From Buddleja alternifolia (lineage: Eukaryota > Streptophyta > Magnoliopsida > Lamiales > Scrophulariaceae), in NCBI GenBank assembly GCA_019426215.1, contig CM033393.1:14728046-14792045 (forward strand): a stretch of DNA of 64,000 nt, given 5' to 3'. A program made the translations under genes and the position numbers. The notes below the pieces were generated by a model. That model worked only from the letters and a program-made list of their open reading frames with translations, ran no database searches and was not told where the DNA came from. Shown here piece by piece: positions 24,404 to 36,458 of this stretch. The stretch's first letter is position 1. Every line of letters begins with the position of its first letter.

Positions 24404-25704
24404 TGTTAGTGTTATGTCATCAAATGCCATAGAGGATAGATATTATAAGGCATTGTCATTGTAATTAAACATTCTTTAATCAATAAAAGGTATCTTACGT
24501 TGTTTTCTTATAGGCATTTGTAAGCTAATAAACAACTATAAGTCCCTGACATTAAAGCGAGCCTTCTACTCCTTATTTTATGGATAAGGCAGAATGACAC
24601 TAGAAGTGTTCGATACGTAATGACTAAATAAGTTCACAGGTCAAAGAGATTATTGATTGGACATAAATAATGGATAAGACTTGTATGACATGAGCTTTGA
24701 TATGGAAGTGTCAGTCGAATACTATGGGTTAGTGGGAGCTTGTGTCATAGACACATTAGTAGGACTGATGTATTCAAAGACGACTCGCATCAGTTCTGTC
24801 ACATGAGTTTCACTCCATGACAGTCAATGATAGAATTGATTAGTTATGATAGGTACACATGAACCTTAGACCTGAGTAGTCACGTTGAAGATGTGCTTGT
24901 GACATCAAGTTTGTCACTAAAGTAGTTAGATCCAATTCACCAGTTGGTGGGGTCGACCTCGAAATGTAACTTGATGGGCAAGTACTAGTATTAACTGATC
25001 GAAAAGATGGAATTTATTCTCACATTAGTGAAGGAGCATATATCCTAAGCCGACATGAATGAATGAGGTCAAAAGTCTTTGGCCAAAGCAATAGAGTTAC
25101 TCATGTTAGACATTAGCGTGCACTCATTGACCTCAACTCATTATGATCTATGCATATTGTCAAGTATTGTGAGTTTAACTGAACTGTGACTTTCACTTGA
25201 CTGGGATATAAGAATAAAATGTTTATACTCGTATAGAATTCATGACAAGAAAGGTTTTGGAATGATCCTAACCATTCGTTCTCAAATGGGTTACGATGTC
25301 AGCCATGTGACTAGCTAGGTGTCACTCACATCCTTCGGTTTCCTCCCAACTGCCTTTTGAGACGAACCTAAAGAGTCGCGCTAAAAGGACTTGCAAAGGG
25401 GGAAATTGAGTTTTGACTGGAAGGGCTTCGTCAGTATTTGATATCGTTAAATATTAAATAATTAATTTATCATTAGATGATTGAATTAATTAATTAATAA
25501 AAGTAATATGATAATTAAGTTCTTGGAGGAATTAATTATTAAATTAATTTATTTAGTTATTTAATTAATTATTTATTGGATAAATATATATATTAAATAA
25601 TTAAAATTGGGAACCAAGTGGGTGCACAGGTAGGCATTTAAATGGACTACTCCCCCTTTAACTTGGTTGCCAAGAGTTTTGTCTTTCCTTAAGTATAAAT
25701 ATAT

Positions 25705-25746
<42 letters not shown>

Positions 25747-26047
25747 CTAGCCTTACTTTTACTGTGAAAAGAAAAAAAACCAAGAAATAACTCTCCCCAC
25801 CTCTCTCTCTCTCTCCCCCCCCCCAATCCGTATCTTTGAAGAAGAAAGAAGAGGATTTCTTGCTTTGGATTCTGGCGCGATAATTTAGAGGCAGAGACAT
25901 TTTGGTTGCTCGGATCAAAAAATTAAAACAGACGCTAATTTGGAAGAAACTGTAAGTTTTTGCATTTTGAATGTTTGAATATGGAATTCAAAGGTGAACA
26001 CCTAGGGATTTTTATTTTCGCTGCATTTTTATGTTCATATCCCAACA
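24404..26047 (+). mobile_element. Copia 3' LTR
   Basis: The LTR starts TGTTAGTGTTATGTC right after the pol stump, ends near TTCATATCCCAACA, and is about 1.64 kb long. It is related to, but clearly divergent from, the LTRs at 19966 and 51632. It contains a GA microsatellite (about 25709-25741) with a partner CT tract at 25801-25816. No 5' LTR is seen. Confidence 0.75.
25709..25741. repeat. GA microsatellite
   Basis: This is an uninterrupted run of about 16 GA repeats inside the copia 3' LTR. Confidence 0.9.
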
Positions 26048-26509
26048 AGACCATAGGCTTCTTACTTGTGGTATTTTCCCGTATGTTTAATTATTACATT
26101 GTCATATTCTAGACTTTTATCTTAGTTAATCTTTTAGTTTTGAAGTGCATATGACATGTTATTTTGCATGAAATTAATACTATTATTCACTGAGCTACTT
26201 TATCTCTGTTTCAGTTGCTGTCATGGAGGCCAAGCCTCATTGATTTAGTTTATTTATTAATTTTTATGATTGCTTCACTAATTTTGCTTTTCTTTGTGAG
26301 TTTGGTTTACAGGTTTCACCATGGGAGATGTCTACTAAGGTTCTAACATGTGAAAGTTCAAGATGGAGATGAATTACCTCACGAAGGGTCTTGAAAACTT
26401 GGATATTTGTTAGTTTATCAGAACTTGAAAACTTGAACTTTTGTTAGTTTATTATGTTAATGGTGTGCAAACTTAAATACTTTTAGGCATAGTAAGTGTG
26501 CTCTATAGT
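26048..26509. other. Intergenic sequence, nothing identified
   Basis: AT-rich sequence with no convincing ORF, LTR end or RNA gene. It contains the left copy of the SINE target duplication at its right edge. Confidence 0.5.
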
Positions 26510-26520
26510 TAGAAACATTC

Positions 26521-26652
26521 AAACCAAGTGGGTTGGGAGTTTGAATCCCAACTTGGCCAGCTTCCTACCGCTTAGTGCGCTGACAGTTGGGGCGAGGGAT
26601 TAGTCTCACGGCGGTCGGCTGTGGGGATACCTTGGGAAATAAAAAAAAAAAG
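26521..26652 (+). mobile_element. tRNA-derived SINE with 11-bp target duplication
   Basis: The 132-bp element contains a B-box-like block (gagtttgaatccc, 26531-26543), an A-box-like stretch just upstream (aagtgggttgg), a GC-rich body and a terminal poly-A run. It is flanked by a perfect 11-bp direct repeat, tagaaacattc, at 26510-26520 and 26653-26663. These are the hallmarks of a plant SINE moved by LINE machinery. The 5' end may be slightly truncated. Confidence 0.85.
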
Positions 26653-26807
26653 TAGAAACATTCCACTTAGAGGTTTGTAGTGTATGAATTAAGTTTTTGG
26701 GTGTGCAAATAACATACTTTCATTGAAAAAAGGTTCGTACATACAATCAATACATGTAAAGCCTACTTTAGTATTACGACAATTATTAAAACAATCACCA
26801 CCACAAT

Positions 26808-27110
26808 TCATTCTTTAATCATCCATTGTTGTGCATCTAAATGCTTCACTATTGATATTGGTTCTTCGCCAATGGAAATCAGTTCTGCATAATTGTCTTT
26901 CATCCCAGGTCTCTTGGACTGAACCTCTTCTTCAAAAGTTGCCATTTGCATCAAACTTGATTGTGAATTCTTAAAAGAAACACTAATATGATCTATCCAA
27001 GAAAAGTAACTACAATCATCGTTTCTACAATTGCAGAAGAATAAGCCCTCAATGTTTTACCTGGGCTAACAACCCTAATAGAAACATTTCTCTCACACTT
27101 GCATTTTGGA
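26808..27110 (-). pseudogene. GRF-type zinc-finger protein fragment
   Basis: The minus strand encodes a Cys-rich block (CKCERN) followed, after a one-base frame change near 27050, by GLFFCNCRNDDCSYFSWIDHI. The spacing of cysteines and aromatics fits a GRF zinc finger, a nucleic-acid-binding module in plant proteins and some transposon-linked proteins. About 45 more residues follow to a TGA (reverse of 26808-26810). There is no good upstream start. The frameshift and small size suggest a pseudogene or the last exon of a decayed gene. Confidence 0.45.
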
Positions 27111-27960
27111 TTTTTGTACCTTCAATCAAGGTCTTGCTTTGATTTTCTTGAAGTGTAGAACATTTCTACCTTAAAAGTATAAACAAGATTTTTTAATTCA
27201 TAAAATTGTTATTTAAAGAAAAAATAAAGGAGAGAAGCAGTTTTACCAGTTACTGGTGAGAAGAGGGAAAAAAATTGTGTGGAAGTTGTCTTCTTATGCA
27301 TAAATGAGTGAAAATGATAAAGAGAGTCATATAAGTACTAGACATGAGGGGTGTAAAAGTAAATGACATAATCACTTTGTGGTAAAAAAAATACCTAAAA
27401 TCGCAGAAGGCGTGCATGGATGTCACCCTCCTTCAGTTTATGCATCGGGGGGAGGAGGGTTCTTGCAGTGTCAAGATTTCACAAGGGGTTTTTAGGCTAT
27501 AATTATTCCATAGGGGTTTTCAGCCAATAAAATGTTTCACATGGGGTATTATGGATTTTTAACAAACCCACCCACCCCGCCCAAAAAAAAAAATCTATTC
27601 GCCACCGACTATTCACCGCCGACATTTTCTTCAAAGCCACAATGCTTCATAGGTTATCATTCCACACTCAATTAATACAATAAAGTGTCCTTTTTTAATC
27701 CTCATAGCTTCTTTAAATCAGCACCGCAAACTTTTGTAAACCATTTTTCCTACTATCAATCGCCATTGCCCTCACAATTTTCTTTTGTCCATTTTAAAGA
27801 GGAAAAAAATAGCAATAAAATTGACTCAAGATGAACCCAAAGGACGATGAAGATGCATGTGATTGTAACATAACAATTTAACACCAAAAACCCAACTCAT
27901 CACTTGGATTTTCATTCAGAAACACTATTAACTACTTGACTATTTGACACCTACTTCATG
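27111..27960. other. Intergenic sequence, nothing identified
   Basis: AT-rich, with no long frame. A pyrimidine- and purine-skewed stretch at 27420-27590 resembles a short interspersed repeat also hinted at near 38315-38400, but neither has ends that can be defined. Confidence 0.4.
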
Positions 27961-28101
27961 GTGGAAAGAGGAGACATTCGGGTGGAACGAGTCGACTCGA
28001 TGGAAAACGTAGCAGACCCATTCACCAAAGCTCTGAGTCAAAGTGTATTTGAAAAATATCTGGAAATGATGGGACTAAAGTACAAGGGCAACTGGCTCTA
28101 G
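27961..28101 (+). pseudogene. Copia RNase H C-terminal stump
   Basis: Forty-six codons ending in TAG at 28099 give the very end of a copia polyprotein (ENVADPFTKAL and EMMGLKYKGNWL). A purine-rich tract (gggcaagtgggaga, 28101-28114) follows and then an LTR at 28122. The rest of the element is missing on the left. Confidence 0.85.
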
Positions 28102-28121
28102 GGCAAGTGGGAGATTCATAG

Positions 28122-30092
28122 TGTTAGGTGCTCGACGATCCAATTGTTTTGGGCTCCGCCATATTAAATGTAAAACACTATGACAGTCTTGTTTAATATA
28201 TTGAACTTTTATTTATGGTAATGCTTCTTTATTGTTATAACTAGTGTTAGTATAGATAAAGATCTCATTGATTACATATGGGTAGGGGAGCGGTCGGGAT
28301 ACATATGGAATGTTCTCAAAGATCGTAATCCTAAACATTATTCTAAGTCATAGAAGCTGTGAGAAGTGGGATGTCACTTGCCTCGTCAAGACTTGTTCAT
28401 GCATGTAACTCTTCCAAGAGGTCGACGCGTTCCATTGTCGATAAAATGTATGACAATACATGTATGAAGATTCATACTGGATTATGGAATTGAACAGCCC
28501 CGCCAAAGGACTCCTATTTGGTGCTGTTGAACATGGAGTCCTTGAGTTTCTAGTGTGAGATTAATCCTTAATCCTAAGATGTCATTTGAAAAGGGTGCTA
28601 GCCACTCTGCTTTGATATGCACGTGTACTCCAGGAAAGTCATACGGCGTGTATGTTGTGTATAGTTTGGTAGTCCAGCGGAACAAATGGCAATCGGAGAC
28701 GGATTCATCCAGGGTCACGAGTACCCGGTATTTTCTATGTTGTTGCGAGAATCTAAATGTTCGTTAAAAGCCTTTGATCAAAGCGATTGTCTTCTGAGAG
28801 GGATTAGTGATCCCAGATTAGAAGACTGGATGATTAGATGTCACAACACAGTCATAGTTTCTAAGGTTATTAGGGTTCGACCGTCGCCATACCCTAAACC
28901 ATGGACGGGAAAATGATGAAGTGTTCTACTCACACGACGATCGTAACTCGAATAGGTTTTTGTTTTTCATCATTGACATCAAGGAAGTCGTGGCGACGTT
29001 GCTAGATATCGAACCATGACCAATAGGTGCCTTGGATTAATTTGTGAAATTAATTCAAGGTCTAGTTAATTATTCAGAATAATTAATCTAGCCTACGGGG
29101 ACTTATTGCTAGCTTGACAACGAGCATGAGGGGTCACACACACAACTTAGTGTAGTACCTATTGGCTAATTAATTCTTTATGAATTAATGGTGGGATTAA
29201 TTAATTTGATTTAATTAATCAAGGAAAAAGAATTAATTTAACTAGTTAACTAATGGTCTTATAATTTAATATTAGAATATTAAATTGGGAAGGGCTAATT
29301 AATTAATGAGAAGAAAGAAAATAAAATAACATCTATATACATACACATGTGCACATGTGGCGTGTATATTTGGTAGAATCCTTAATTAATTAAAATAACT
29401 AATTAATGGATATAGAAGGATTCTATATGATGTATGTTAGGATATTATTAGATATGGTAATATCTAGTTAGTTGGAAAGAATCCAACTTATCAAGGAGAG
29501 AGAATAAAAGAAAAAGAAAATATACATATATATAAGTACATGCCTCCTCCTTATTTTTTAGGGAGAGAGAGGCGTGTATGGTATAAGGTTTTTAACCCTA
29601 GGTGAACTCTATATATATGTGTGTTCCATCTCTTTTAAAATAACTAATGGATTTTTGGTTTTTAATACATGATTCTATTATTCTCTCCCAAAATTTTCTT
29701 TCATACTATTTTCTTCAAACTCATGTGTTTAATGCGAAGAACACTTAAAAAATTCCAAACCCTTTTTTCTAAAAAGTCAAGATTCGATATTCTCCCTGCT
29801 AGCACTGGTGGAGATAATTGAGGGTACGAACTAGGGTCTGGATACATCTCAGAGGCGCAATGCTTGTGGCTAGGGCTAATCAATTCGAAGACTGTAGCAG
29901 AGAGTAGCTTAAAAAGACGTTGCTGCTTTAAGGTCTACAAGAGGTAAACACGAGTAAACTTTTTCCTATGATAGTTTTAAATCCGATGGTACCATGTCGA
30001 CCTAGCCCTAATTTCGGGGATTCCGCTTTAATTTTTAAAATTATATGTTTTCCACTGCGCTGGTATCTTTGGGGATTGTACCGACACCAACA
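28122..30092 (+). mobile_element. Copia 3' LTR of the truncated element
   Basis: This 1.97-kb LTR starts TGTTAGGTGCTCG and ends GACACCAACA. It is related to the minus-strand fragment at 18486-19960. The small ORFs within it have no coding character. The last 22 bp and the adjacent flank are duplicated in tandem. Confidence 0.75.
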
Positions 30093-30216
30093 AAAGACTC
30101 TTCTTATCTATATATATATATTAAAACATAACCATTAAGAACTCCGGGGATTGTACCGACACCAACAAAAGACTCTTCTTATCTATATATATTAAAACAT
30201 AACCATTAAGAACTAT
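30071..30216. repeat. 75-bp tandem duplication across the LTR end
   Basis: The unit starting ggggattgtaccgacacc occurs at 30071 and 30146. It covers the final 22 bp of the LTR and about 53 bp of flanking DNA. The copies differ mainly in the length of a TA run. Confidence 0.85.
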
Positions 30217-30695
30217 CCAAAAAAACGTACATGTGGTAGCGTAGTTAAACTCAATTATGCCACATAAATTTATGTTATATACTTCTTCTAACGAATATGG
30301 ATACAAGTAGTTATCAATCTTTTATCTAAAACAATCATTTAAAAATCCAATCTGGCAACTATCATTATAACTTGAATTCAAATACAAATTATTTTTCTCT
30401 ATTTATTTCTCTTATTAATGGTATCAATCATTTATATTTAAATATTTATTTTACTAAGTTCATTAGTAAGGTATTATATTTCCAGAGTTAAATGGGTATG
30501 ATTTAATTAACTTTTTCAACGACAACCATCAAAATTGATTTTTTTTTTTTGCAAATCATAAATAAATAAATTATGTAGTAATATATAGCTTTTTGTATAT
30601 TAATATCTACATAATTAGTATTTCATGTTGAGGCACTGAGTTACAACTTGTATTATGTATAAAATAGGATTGAAATTATTTTATTAAAAAATCCA
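30217..30695. other. AT-rich spacer upstream of the ALY gene
   Basis: No gene or element ends are visible. This is the distal upstream region of the ALY-type gene. Confidence 0.4.
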
Positions 30696-30701
30696 AATAA
30701 A

Positions 30702-30804
30702 AGCCCATAATAAAGTGGCCTTTTTTTTTGGGATAATACTACTATTTTCCCATTCCGTAGCCTATTTTATATCTTTACTTTTCTGAGTTTCTCTGAAACC
30801 CTAG
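30702..30804 (+). promoter_or_regulatory. Promoter region of the ALY gene: site II and telo box
   Basis: A site II-type motif (TGGGCT, read on the minus strand, 30702-30707) lies about 90 bp upstream of a telo box (aaaccctag, 30796-30804). In plants this pair is common in promoters of genes for ribosome and RNA-processing proteins that are active in dividing cells, which suits an mRNA-export factor. A pyrimidine-rich ctcct repeat (30889-30915) follows in the presumed 5' leader. Confidence 0.5.
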
Positions 30805-30998
30805 CTGTACACGGAAAACGGAAATTCCCTCTTCTAAGTCAATAGATCCACCCACAAATCACATCTCTTCACATCTTATTACGTACTCCCCTCTCCTCTC
30901 CTCTCCTCTCCTCTCGATTCCTATAAAATTTTCGGAAGTTTTGTTCCCAAAGATCGCAGACTTTTTCACGGTTCTTGCTCTTTGCGAGACTGATCTAG

Positions 30999-31858
30999 GT
31001 ATATGTTTATTCTCACCTATGTTATTTTCACTTGTTTTGATGCATCTACACGCATGAATTGTTTTCCTCTTTTTCCCTCTCGCTGTCTGTATTCGTATTT
31101 TCTCATTATTAATTTATCGATGTGATAATTATTTGTGAGTTGATTTTTTTCAATTGACGTTGATTAGTCAGTATTGCTGCTTGTTTTCCTTTTGGAAATA
31201 AAGGTCGTCTGGTGTATGTATGACCTGTCATGTGTTGTGTTTGGATCTAATTTTTCGTCTCTTCACTTGGCTTAGATGCATTGTTTAATCATAATTTATA
31301 ATTGTCTCTCGTTCATTTATTATTAGTTTATATCTGAAAATAGCAACAGTTTCTGACTTATATTTTCAAGTGTTTTCCTCATATGTTAGGTTTGTGCTTG
31401 TACTAGCTATTTTATAGACATTGGTTTTATTTGAATCACTCTTGGCCTGGTTTTCATCTGGCTGGGTATCGTCTTCCTTCCCGAGTCACCAGGAATTAAA
31501 TGTTTTTACTCTGGGAATTTTGAAATTCAGGGGAACTGCTGGTATTTTGATAACGAACAAGGTCTCGTTTCTTGTGCACATTATGAACCTGCCACCGATT
31601 TTAATCTTGTCTTGAGCACCGTCTGTTCCGATAAAATATATTATTCCCCACAAAGTTGCTTCTGGTACTCCAATTTTTGATAACTTATGATGATTGCCAT
31701 AGGCGTTTGTGCATTATTTTGCTTTTTCAGATTTGGGTACAAGTACTTGACTTTTTTGACTATTTTTTCAGGTCATATAATCATAAGATCCAGTCTTTGA
31801 TTTTTTCTTTTTCTATCAATCAGTTTATATTATGTTCCACTTTTTTTCGTACTTGCAG
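30999..31858 (+). other. Intron in the 5' UTR of the ALY gene
   Basis: Donor ctag|gtatat and acceptor cttgcag bound an 860-bp T-rich interval between a pyrimidine-rich leader (about 30830-30998) and the leader exon that holds the ATG. Long leader introns are common in plant housekeeping genes and often raise expression. Confidence 0.6.
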
Positions 31859-31898
31859 ATTTACTTAGTTCAGCAGAGTTTTGCAATTTTTGTTGGCT

Positions 31899-34800
31899 AT
31901 GGCCTCTCTGGATATGTCTTTGGATGATATGATAAAAAGCAGAAAAAATAACGACAAAGGAGGCAGAGGACAAGGCAGGCCTCGACGTGGAAGAGGACCA
32001 GGAGGGTCATCCAGAGGTGGAAGACCGTTTGTGGCTCCTCGCAGAAATCCGCTCGGAGTAAATGCTCAATCATCATCATACACAATTGCTAAGGCAAGCT
32101 CGAAACTATGGATGTGTTATGCATTTCGTTGACAAATCTGCTATTCTATAGTACATCATATGAAGGTTCTCTAGTTTTGTGCTAGAAATTCAATTGTGAT
32201 TGATCTGTGACAGTATCTGGTCCTGGGAGAGGCCTACAGTTCCACGAAAGATGTTATATTCTAGTGAATACTCTAAATTCGCGAAATTCTTCTGTTCTTG
32301 TGGGTCTTTGTCGAGCACTTTGCAATGGATATGTGAAAGTGGAAGATTTGGTGGTCTCATAAGGAATGACTCTACGTAGCATCTTAGATAGAGGAGCTTC
32401 ATACCTGATAACTTGAGATCTCACCAATCTAACATCCAATGACTATTTGAGGAATGAAAACTCTTACGTGTCTTTATTGATAATTGTTTAATAGAGATCT
32501 TGTCATTCTCAATTGTTAAGAGGGGAGTTAGGATGCATCATTTCTATGAGGATCTTCTTTGTGATGGGTACCATTGCTATCTGGGATTACTTGGCGAGAT
32601 TTCAGTCATATCTCAGTTCATGGCGTCTTGCAGAGGTTGCTTTCTTGCTGAACTTCAGAACTGGAGCTCTTACCTTTTGCATGGCACTAAATGGCATATT
32701 ATGGGTCAAATCTCAATTCCAAATACGAACTATTTTAATTACCTCACATTCAACGGAATTGGATTATCTTGTTTGACTATTTCCATATGACTTCTTAATG
32801 GGACTTTTCTGATATCTGCTTTGTCTTGAAGAACGGTAAACTATTATTATCTGGTCAAGTGCTGACATTCACTTTTGCCAATATCGATATTTTTTGGTTT
32901 GCTTGCATCAGTCCTTCCGCAGACCCAAAAATTTACCGTGGCAGAATGGTCTGCTTGAAGATAGTCTTAAAGCAGCTGGAGTATCAGGGTTGGAAGCTGG
33001 TACAAAGTTATATATTACAAACTTGGATGTTGGGGTGTCCAGCGAAGATATAAGGGTATTGAAAATTGAGTCGTTCCTTTTGAAATGTATTCATCTTTTT
33101 AATGAGTTACTCGTGGAAATTTTCTGAAAGAAACTTGCAACACAGGAGCTTTTCTCTGAGATTGGAGAGTTGATTCGATATGCACTTCACTTTGACAAAA
33201 ATGGGCGCCCAAGTGTAAGTTTGAAGTTTGTGCAATATATAGTACATCATGATTTATTTTGCCCTCCGGTGACATTTGCATTGGTTTATCATCTTCTAAG
33301 GAAAATGCATTTGTACAACTGTAATTTGTCGTGCTAAATAGGTTCTTATTCAGAAATAATGTTAAAAGTTTTTCTTTTTTACTTCTTTAAATTTCTGTGT
33401 GTTGCATGATCTCCTGTATCATCACATCAGTTTTATCTCATGCAGAGTAGTAGTTTGTTATCCACTTCCCTCTTTTTAACTATTTAAGGCGAGTGGATAT
33501 GAAAGTAGACCATAGTTGTGAAGTCTAATTTTGATGGTTGCACCATGTCGCGTCTATATTCAAAGCAACCATGGGTCGAAATCTTTTTCTTTTCTTTTAA
33601 ATTGGTTCACGAGTTTTTGATTTTTTTATACTTCATTTTTATTAAATTTTTAGTTTTTCTAAAAACTGGAAACATAGTTGTTAAGTAGTGTTGGATCTCT
33701 TGCTTTGATCATAATACTGGATATAGATTTTATCCTTGGCAATTTGGATGTCATCATTCTCTTGAATCTGTGTATAAGTTTTTTGCACCTTATTATTCCC
33801 ATCCTTACCTTGCTTGGAGATCCATTTTCGGATTATGACCATATTGTTCTATCTAAAAAGATTATATGTACCACTCATTGTTTATTATGTTCGACTGGCT
33901 TTAGTGTTTCTTTTACTGCCAACGTTTTATTTCTTCCTTTGCGAAACAGGGTTCAGCCGAAGTGGTTTTCGCTAGAAGAAGTGATGCGTTTCAAGCACTC
34001 AAGCGATATAACAACGTTCAATTGGATGGAAAGCCTATGAAGATAGAGATAATTGATGCTAAGGCAGAGGTCCCTGTCTCAGCTCGTGTGAATATAGTTG
34101 GAGGATCCAATGGAAAAAAGAGGACGGTTGTCATGGCGTATGTAACTTAATCTTGCTTCTTTTCTCTCTTTGTCAATTGTTTTTTTTTTTAAATTTCCTT
34201 CTGTGTTCCTTCTGGTATTGCGCCACTTTCTGTTACATTTGGTGTACAACTGTCGGGTTTTTACGTGGTCAATGTACTAACATATGGTAATTTATTCTCT
34301 TACTGTTGCGTGTCCCACTTTTTCACTAGTTTGCTGGATGACACTTGAAATGTGTGTCATACTAATTCTCACACTTCAGCATTTTGTAATACTGGAGGTT
34401 TCATAATCTTAAGAAATTTATAAAAATTGTAGCTTTTTCAAAGTTTTGATTCTAATCTGTTGTGGATGACAAGCGTTTTTGTTTTCTAACTGCAAACTGT
34501 CTGCTGTGCAGATCTGGACCTGGTCGTTCCAGAGGTGGCTTTACAGCAGCTAATCGTGGTTCTATGTAAGTTGCCCGTGAGCTTTTGTCTGGGTCTTGTG
34601 GTATCTTTTACTGTATTTTGCTTCCTTGATCATATTTGAAGTGGGGAGTGGTAATATTGATTAAAGATGCTAATGCCTTTGAGACATCAAAGCTATACTT
34701 TCAATGTCACTGTGTATCTGGTTTTCCATCGTCAGTATAGGTTTTAACTTAGATTGGGGTGGAAATATTTTGATCTTAAAGAATACTCTGAAGCTTGTGA

Positions 34801-35681
34801 CCTTTTAAATGTTACGTGTGCATGATTGTAGCCCAAGGTTAGTGTAAAAGACCCTTTTTTTTTTGCGATGAACTCAAATTAAGCTCACGGTAAGAAGTAG
34901 AGGGACAGTGAGTGAATCTTAGAGCTTCAAACAAGTGTAGACTGGAACTACTGATACGAAAGGGACAGTGAGTGAATCTTAGAGCTTCAAACATTTATGG
35001 ACTGGAACTACTGATAAGAAGCTGGCATATACAATTTTGATGCTGTATCATAATCTCTATAGAGTTTAGGCCTGGTTTTTAATATAATTTGGTTGGCATG
35101 CTATTCGCATTTTATGTACTGTCATTTTGTTATGTTGAGATGTAAATCTAAGAATTAAGAATTTAACTTGGTAGCAACAGGATAACAAGTACGCCATCTG
35201 TCCCGATTTTATGGGTACCACAATATCGGCACAGAGTTTCAGAGTAGTTCAAAAAGCTGAAGTTTTGAATATTTTTACACTCTTTGCCCTTATGGTCCCT
35301 TTAAATTACTGGATACTGCTGCTTCGTTTTCTTATTAATACTTGCAATTAGAGGTACCATTTGGAGAAAAAGCTGATTTTCCAGAAATGGAAGTAATGTA
35401 CTGAAAGAATACAGTGATGTTGTGGATGATTGTACAGTGTTCCATTGGGGGGGTTAAGTTGCACAGTTCTGGTCTCATTCACTAAATTTATGCTAATATG
35501 TAAGGTGATTATTTTTGGCAGACAAAGAGGTCGTGGTGGTGCAAACCGGGGGCGTGGAGGTGGCCGTGGACGTGGTGGTGGGCGTGGTGGAGGTCGTGGG
35601 GGAAAGAAAAAAGTGGAGAAATCAGCTGATGAACTTGACAAGGAGCTGGAGAGCTATCATGCTGAAGCTATGCAAACTTGA
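31899..35681 (+). CDS. ALY: THO complex subunit 4 / ALY-type mRNA export factor
   Basis: The gene codes for an adaptor that joins the TREX complex and mRNA export receptors in the nucleus. Coding exons are 31899-32093, 32912-33055, 33146-33214, 33950-34137, 34512-34565 and 35522-35681, giving 269 residues, a normal length for the family. Residues 4-12 (LDMSLDDMI) are the conserved N-terminal helicase-binding motif. An Arg/Gly-rich stretch follows. An RRM spans about residues 97-172, with LYITNL and GSAEVVFA as RNP motifs. A second RGG-rich tail leads to a conserved C-terminal motif (ELDKELESYH). The first coding intron uses a GC donor (aag|gcaagc); the rest are GT-AG. All joins keep frame and no defect is seen. 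Confidence 0.93.
32094..32911 (+). other. GC-AG intron of the ALY gene
   Basis: The donor is aag|gcaagc and the acceptor gcatcag, both phase 0. The exon sequences on each side fit the family, so this is a true non-canonical donor. GC-AG introns make up about 1% of plant introns and are sometimes alternatively spliced. Confidence 0.7.
34899..35020. repeat. About 61-bp tandem duplication in an ALY intron
   Basis: The block agggacagtgagtgaatctt and the sequence after it, through actggaactactgata, occur twice in a row within the last intron, with a few differences. Confidence 0.85.
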
Positions 35682-36042
35682 ACTTGACTTGCACTTTTAA
35701 GTTACAATTTATTAGTACAAAATTTGGGTTAACTGTTATGGTCATTTTCCTCTGTTTTTTTTATGTAAGCTGGATGATATTGCTTTGTTTTGCTGGATAC
35801 CAAACAATGTTGTGGCAGAAATAGTTCAGTAGTTTCAGTTCTTTGCTTGTTAGAATGTCGAATGAATCTTACTTTTGCATGGTATTTATTAGGTTCTATT
35901 ACGTGCAGTTTGATTGCTCATTGAAAATGACGAGGATAGATTTATACCATCTCTGTGTAATTTTTCTATGTTCCGGAATATCTACGAAGTTGGCTCTGTG
36001 CTATTGGCGTGTTCAAATTTAGGAGATTTTTTTTTGTATTTC

Positions 36043-36453
36043 TGTTATGATATCCCACATCGGTTCCACATGAAAGTGTGGAAGGGTATATAAGTGGGGA
36101 GTCAACCCTTTACCTTTGATTATGGTTTTGAGCTAAGTTAGGGTTCCCTATCTTATATGTCTAATAATTTGGTCCGACATGCCAGATTCGGGCGGGCTGC
36201 AGAAAGGGGCTACCCGATGGTGGACCCAAGGTTTGCCACCTGGGAAGTGGGCCCAAGGGGGTTGCCACTTGGGAAGTGGGCCTTGGTATGTGGCTGCCGT
36301 ACGTGGACGTCTGGTTTGAAAGGGTGGATTGTTATGATATTCCACATCGGTTCCACATGAAAGTGTGGAAAGATATATAAGTGGGGAGTCAACCCTTTAC
36401 CTTTGACCATGGTTTTGGGTTAAGTTAGGGCTCTTTATCTTATATGCCTAATA
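36043..36453 (+). mobile_element. TRIM (terminal-repeat retrotransposon in miniature)
   Basis: Two 124-bp direct repeats (36043-36166 and 36330-36453) start TGTTATGATAT and end CTAATA. They flank a 163-bp non-coding interior, and the whole is bounded by a 5-bp target duplication atttc (36038-36042 and 36454-36458). A purine-rich tract (gaaagggtgga) precedes the second repeat. The interior has no ORF, so movement would need proteins from another element. It lies about 360 bp past the ALY stop codon, near or within its 3' UTR. Confidence 0.88.
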
Positions 36454-36458
36454 ATTTC

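Noticed and set aside
31421..31868. ORFs within the ALY leader intron
   Set aside because: They lie between a good donor (30999) and acceptor (31858), are T-rich, and lack coding character.
36157..36410. Overlapping ORFs on both strands near the ALY 3' end
   Set aside because: They lie in the TRIM interior and its repeats, which are GC-rich and open by chance.
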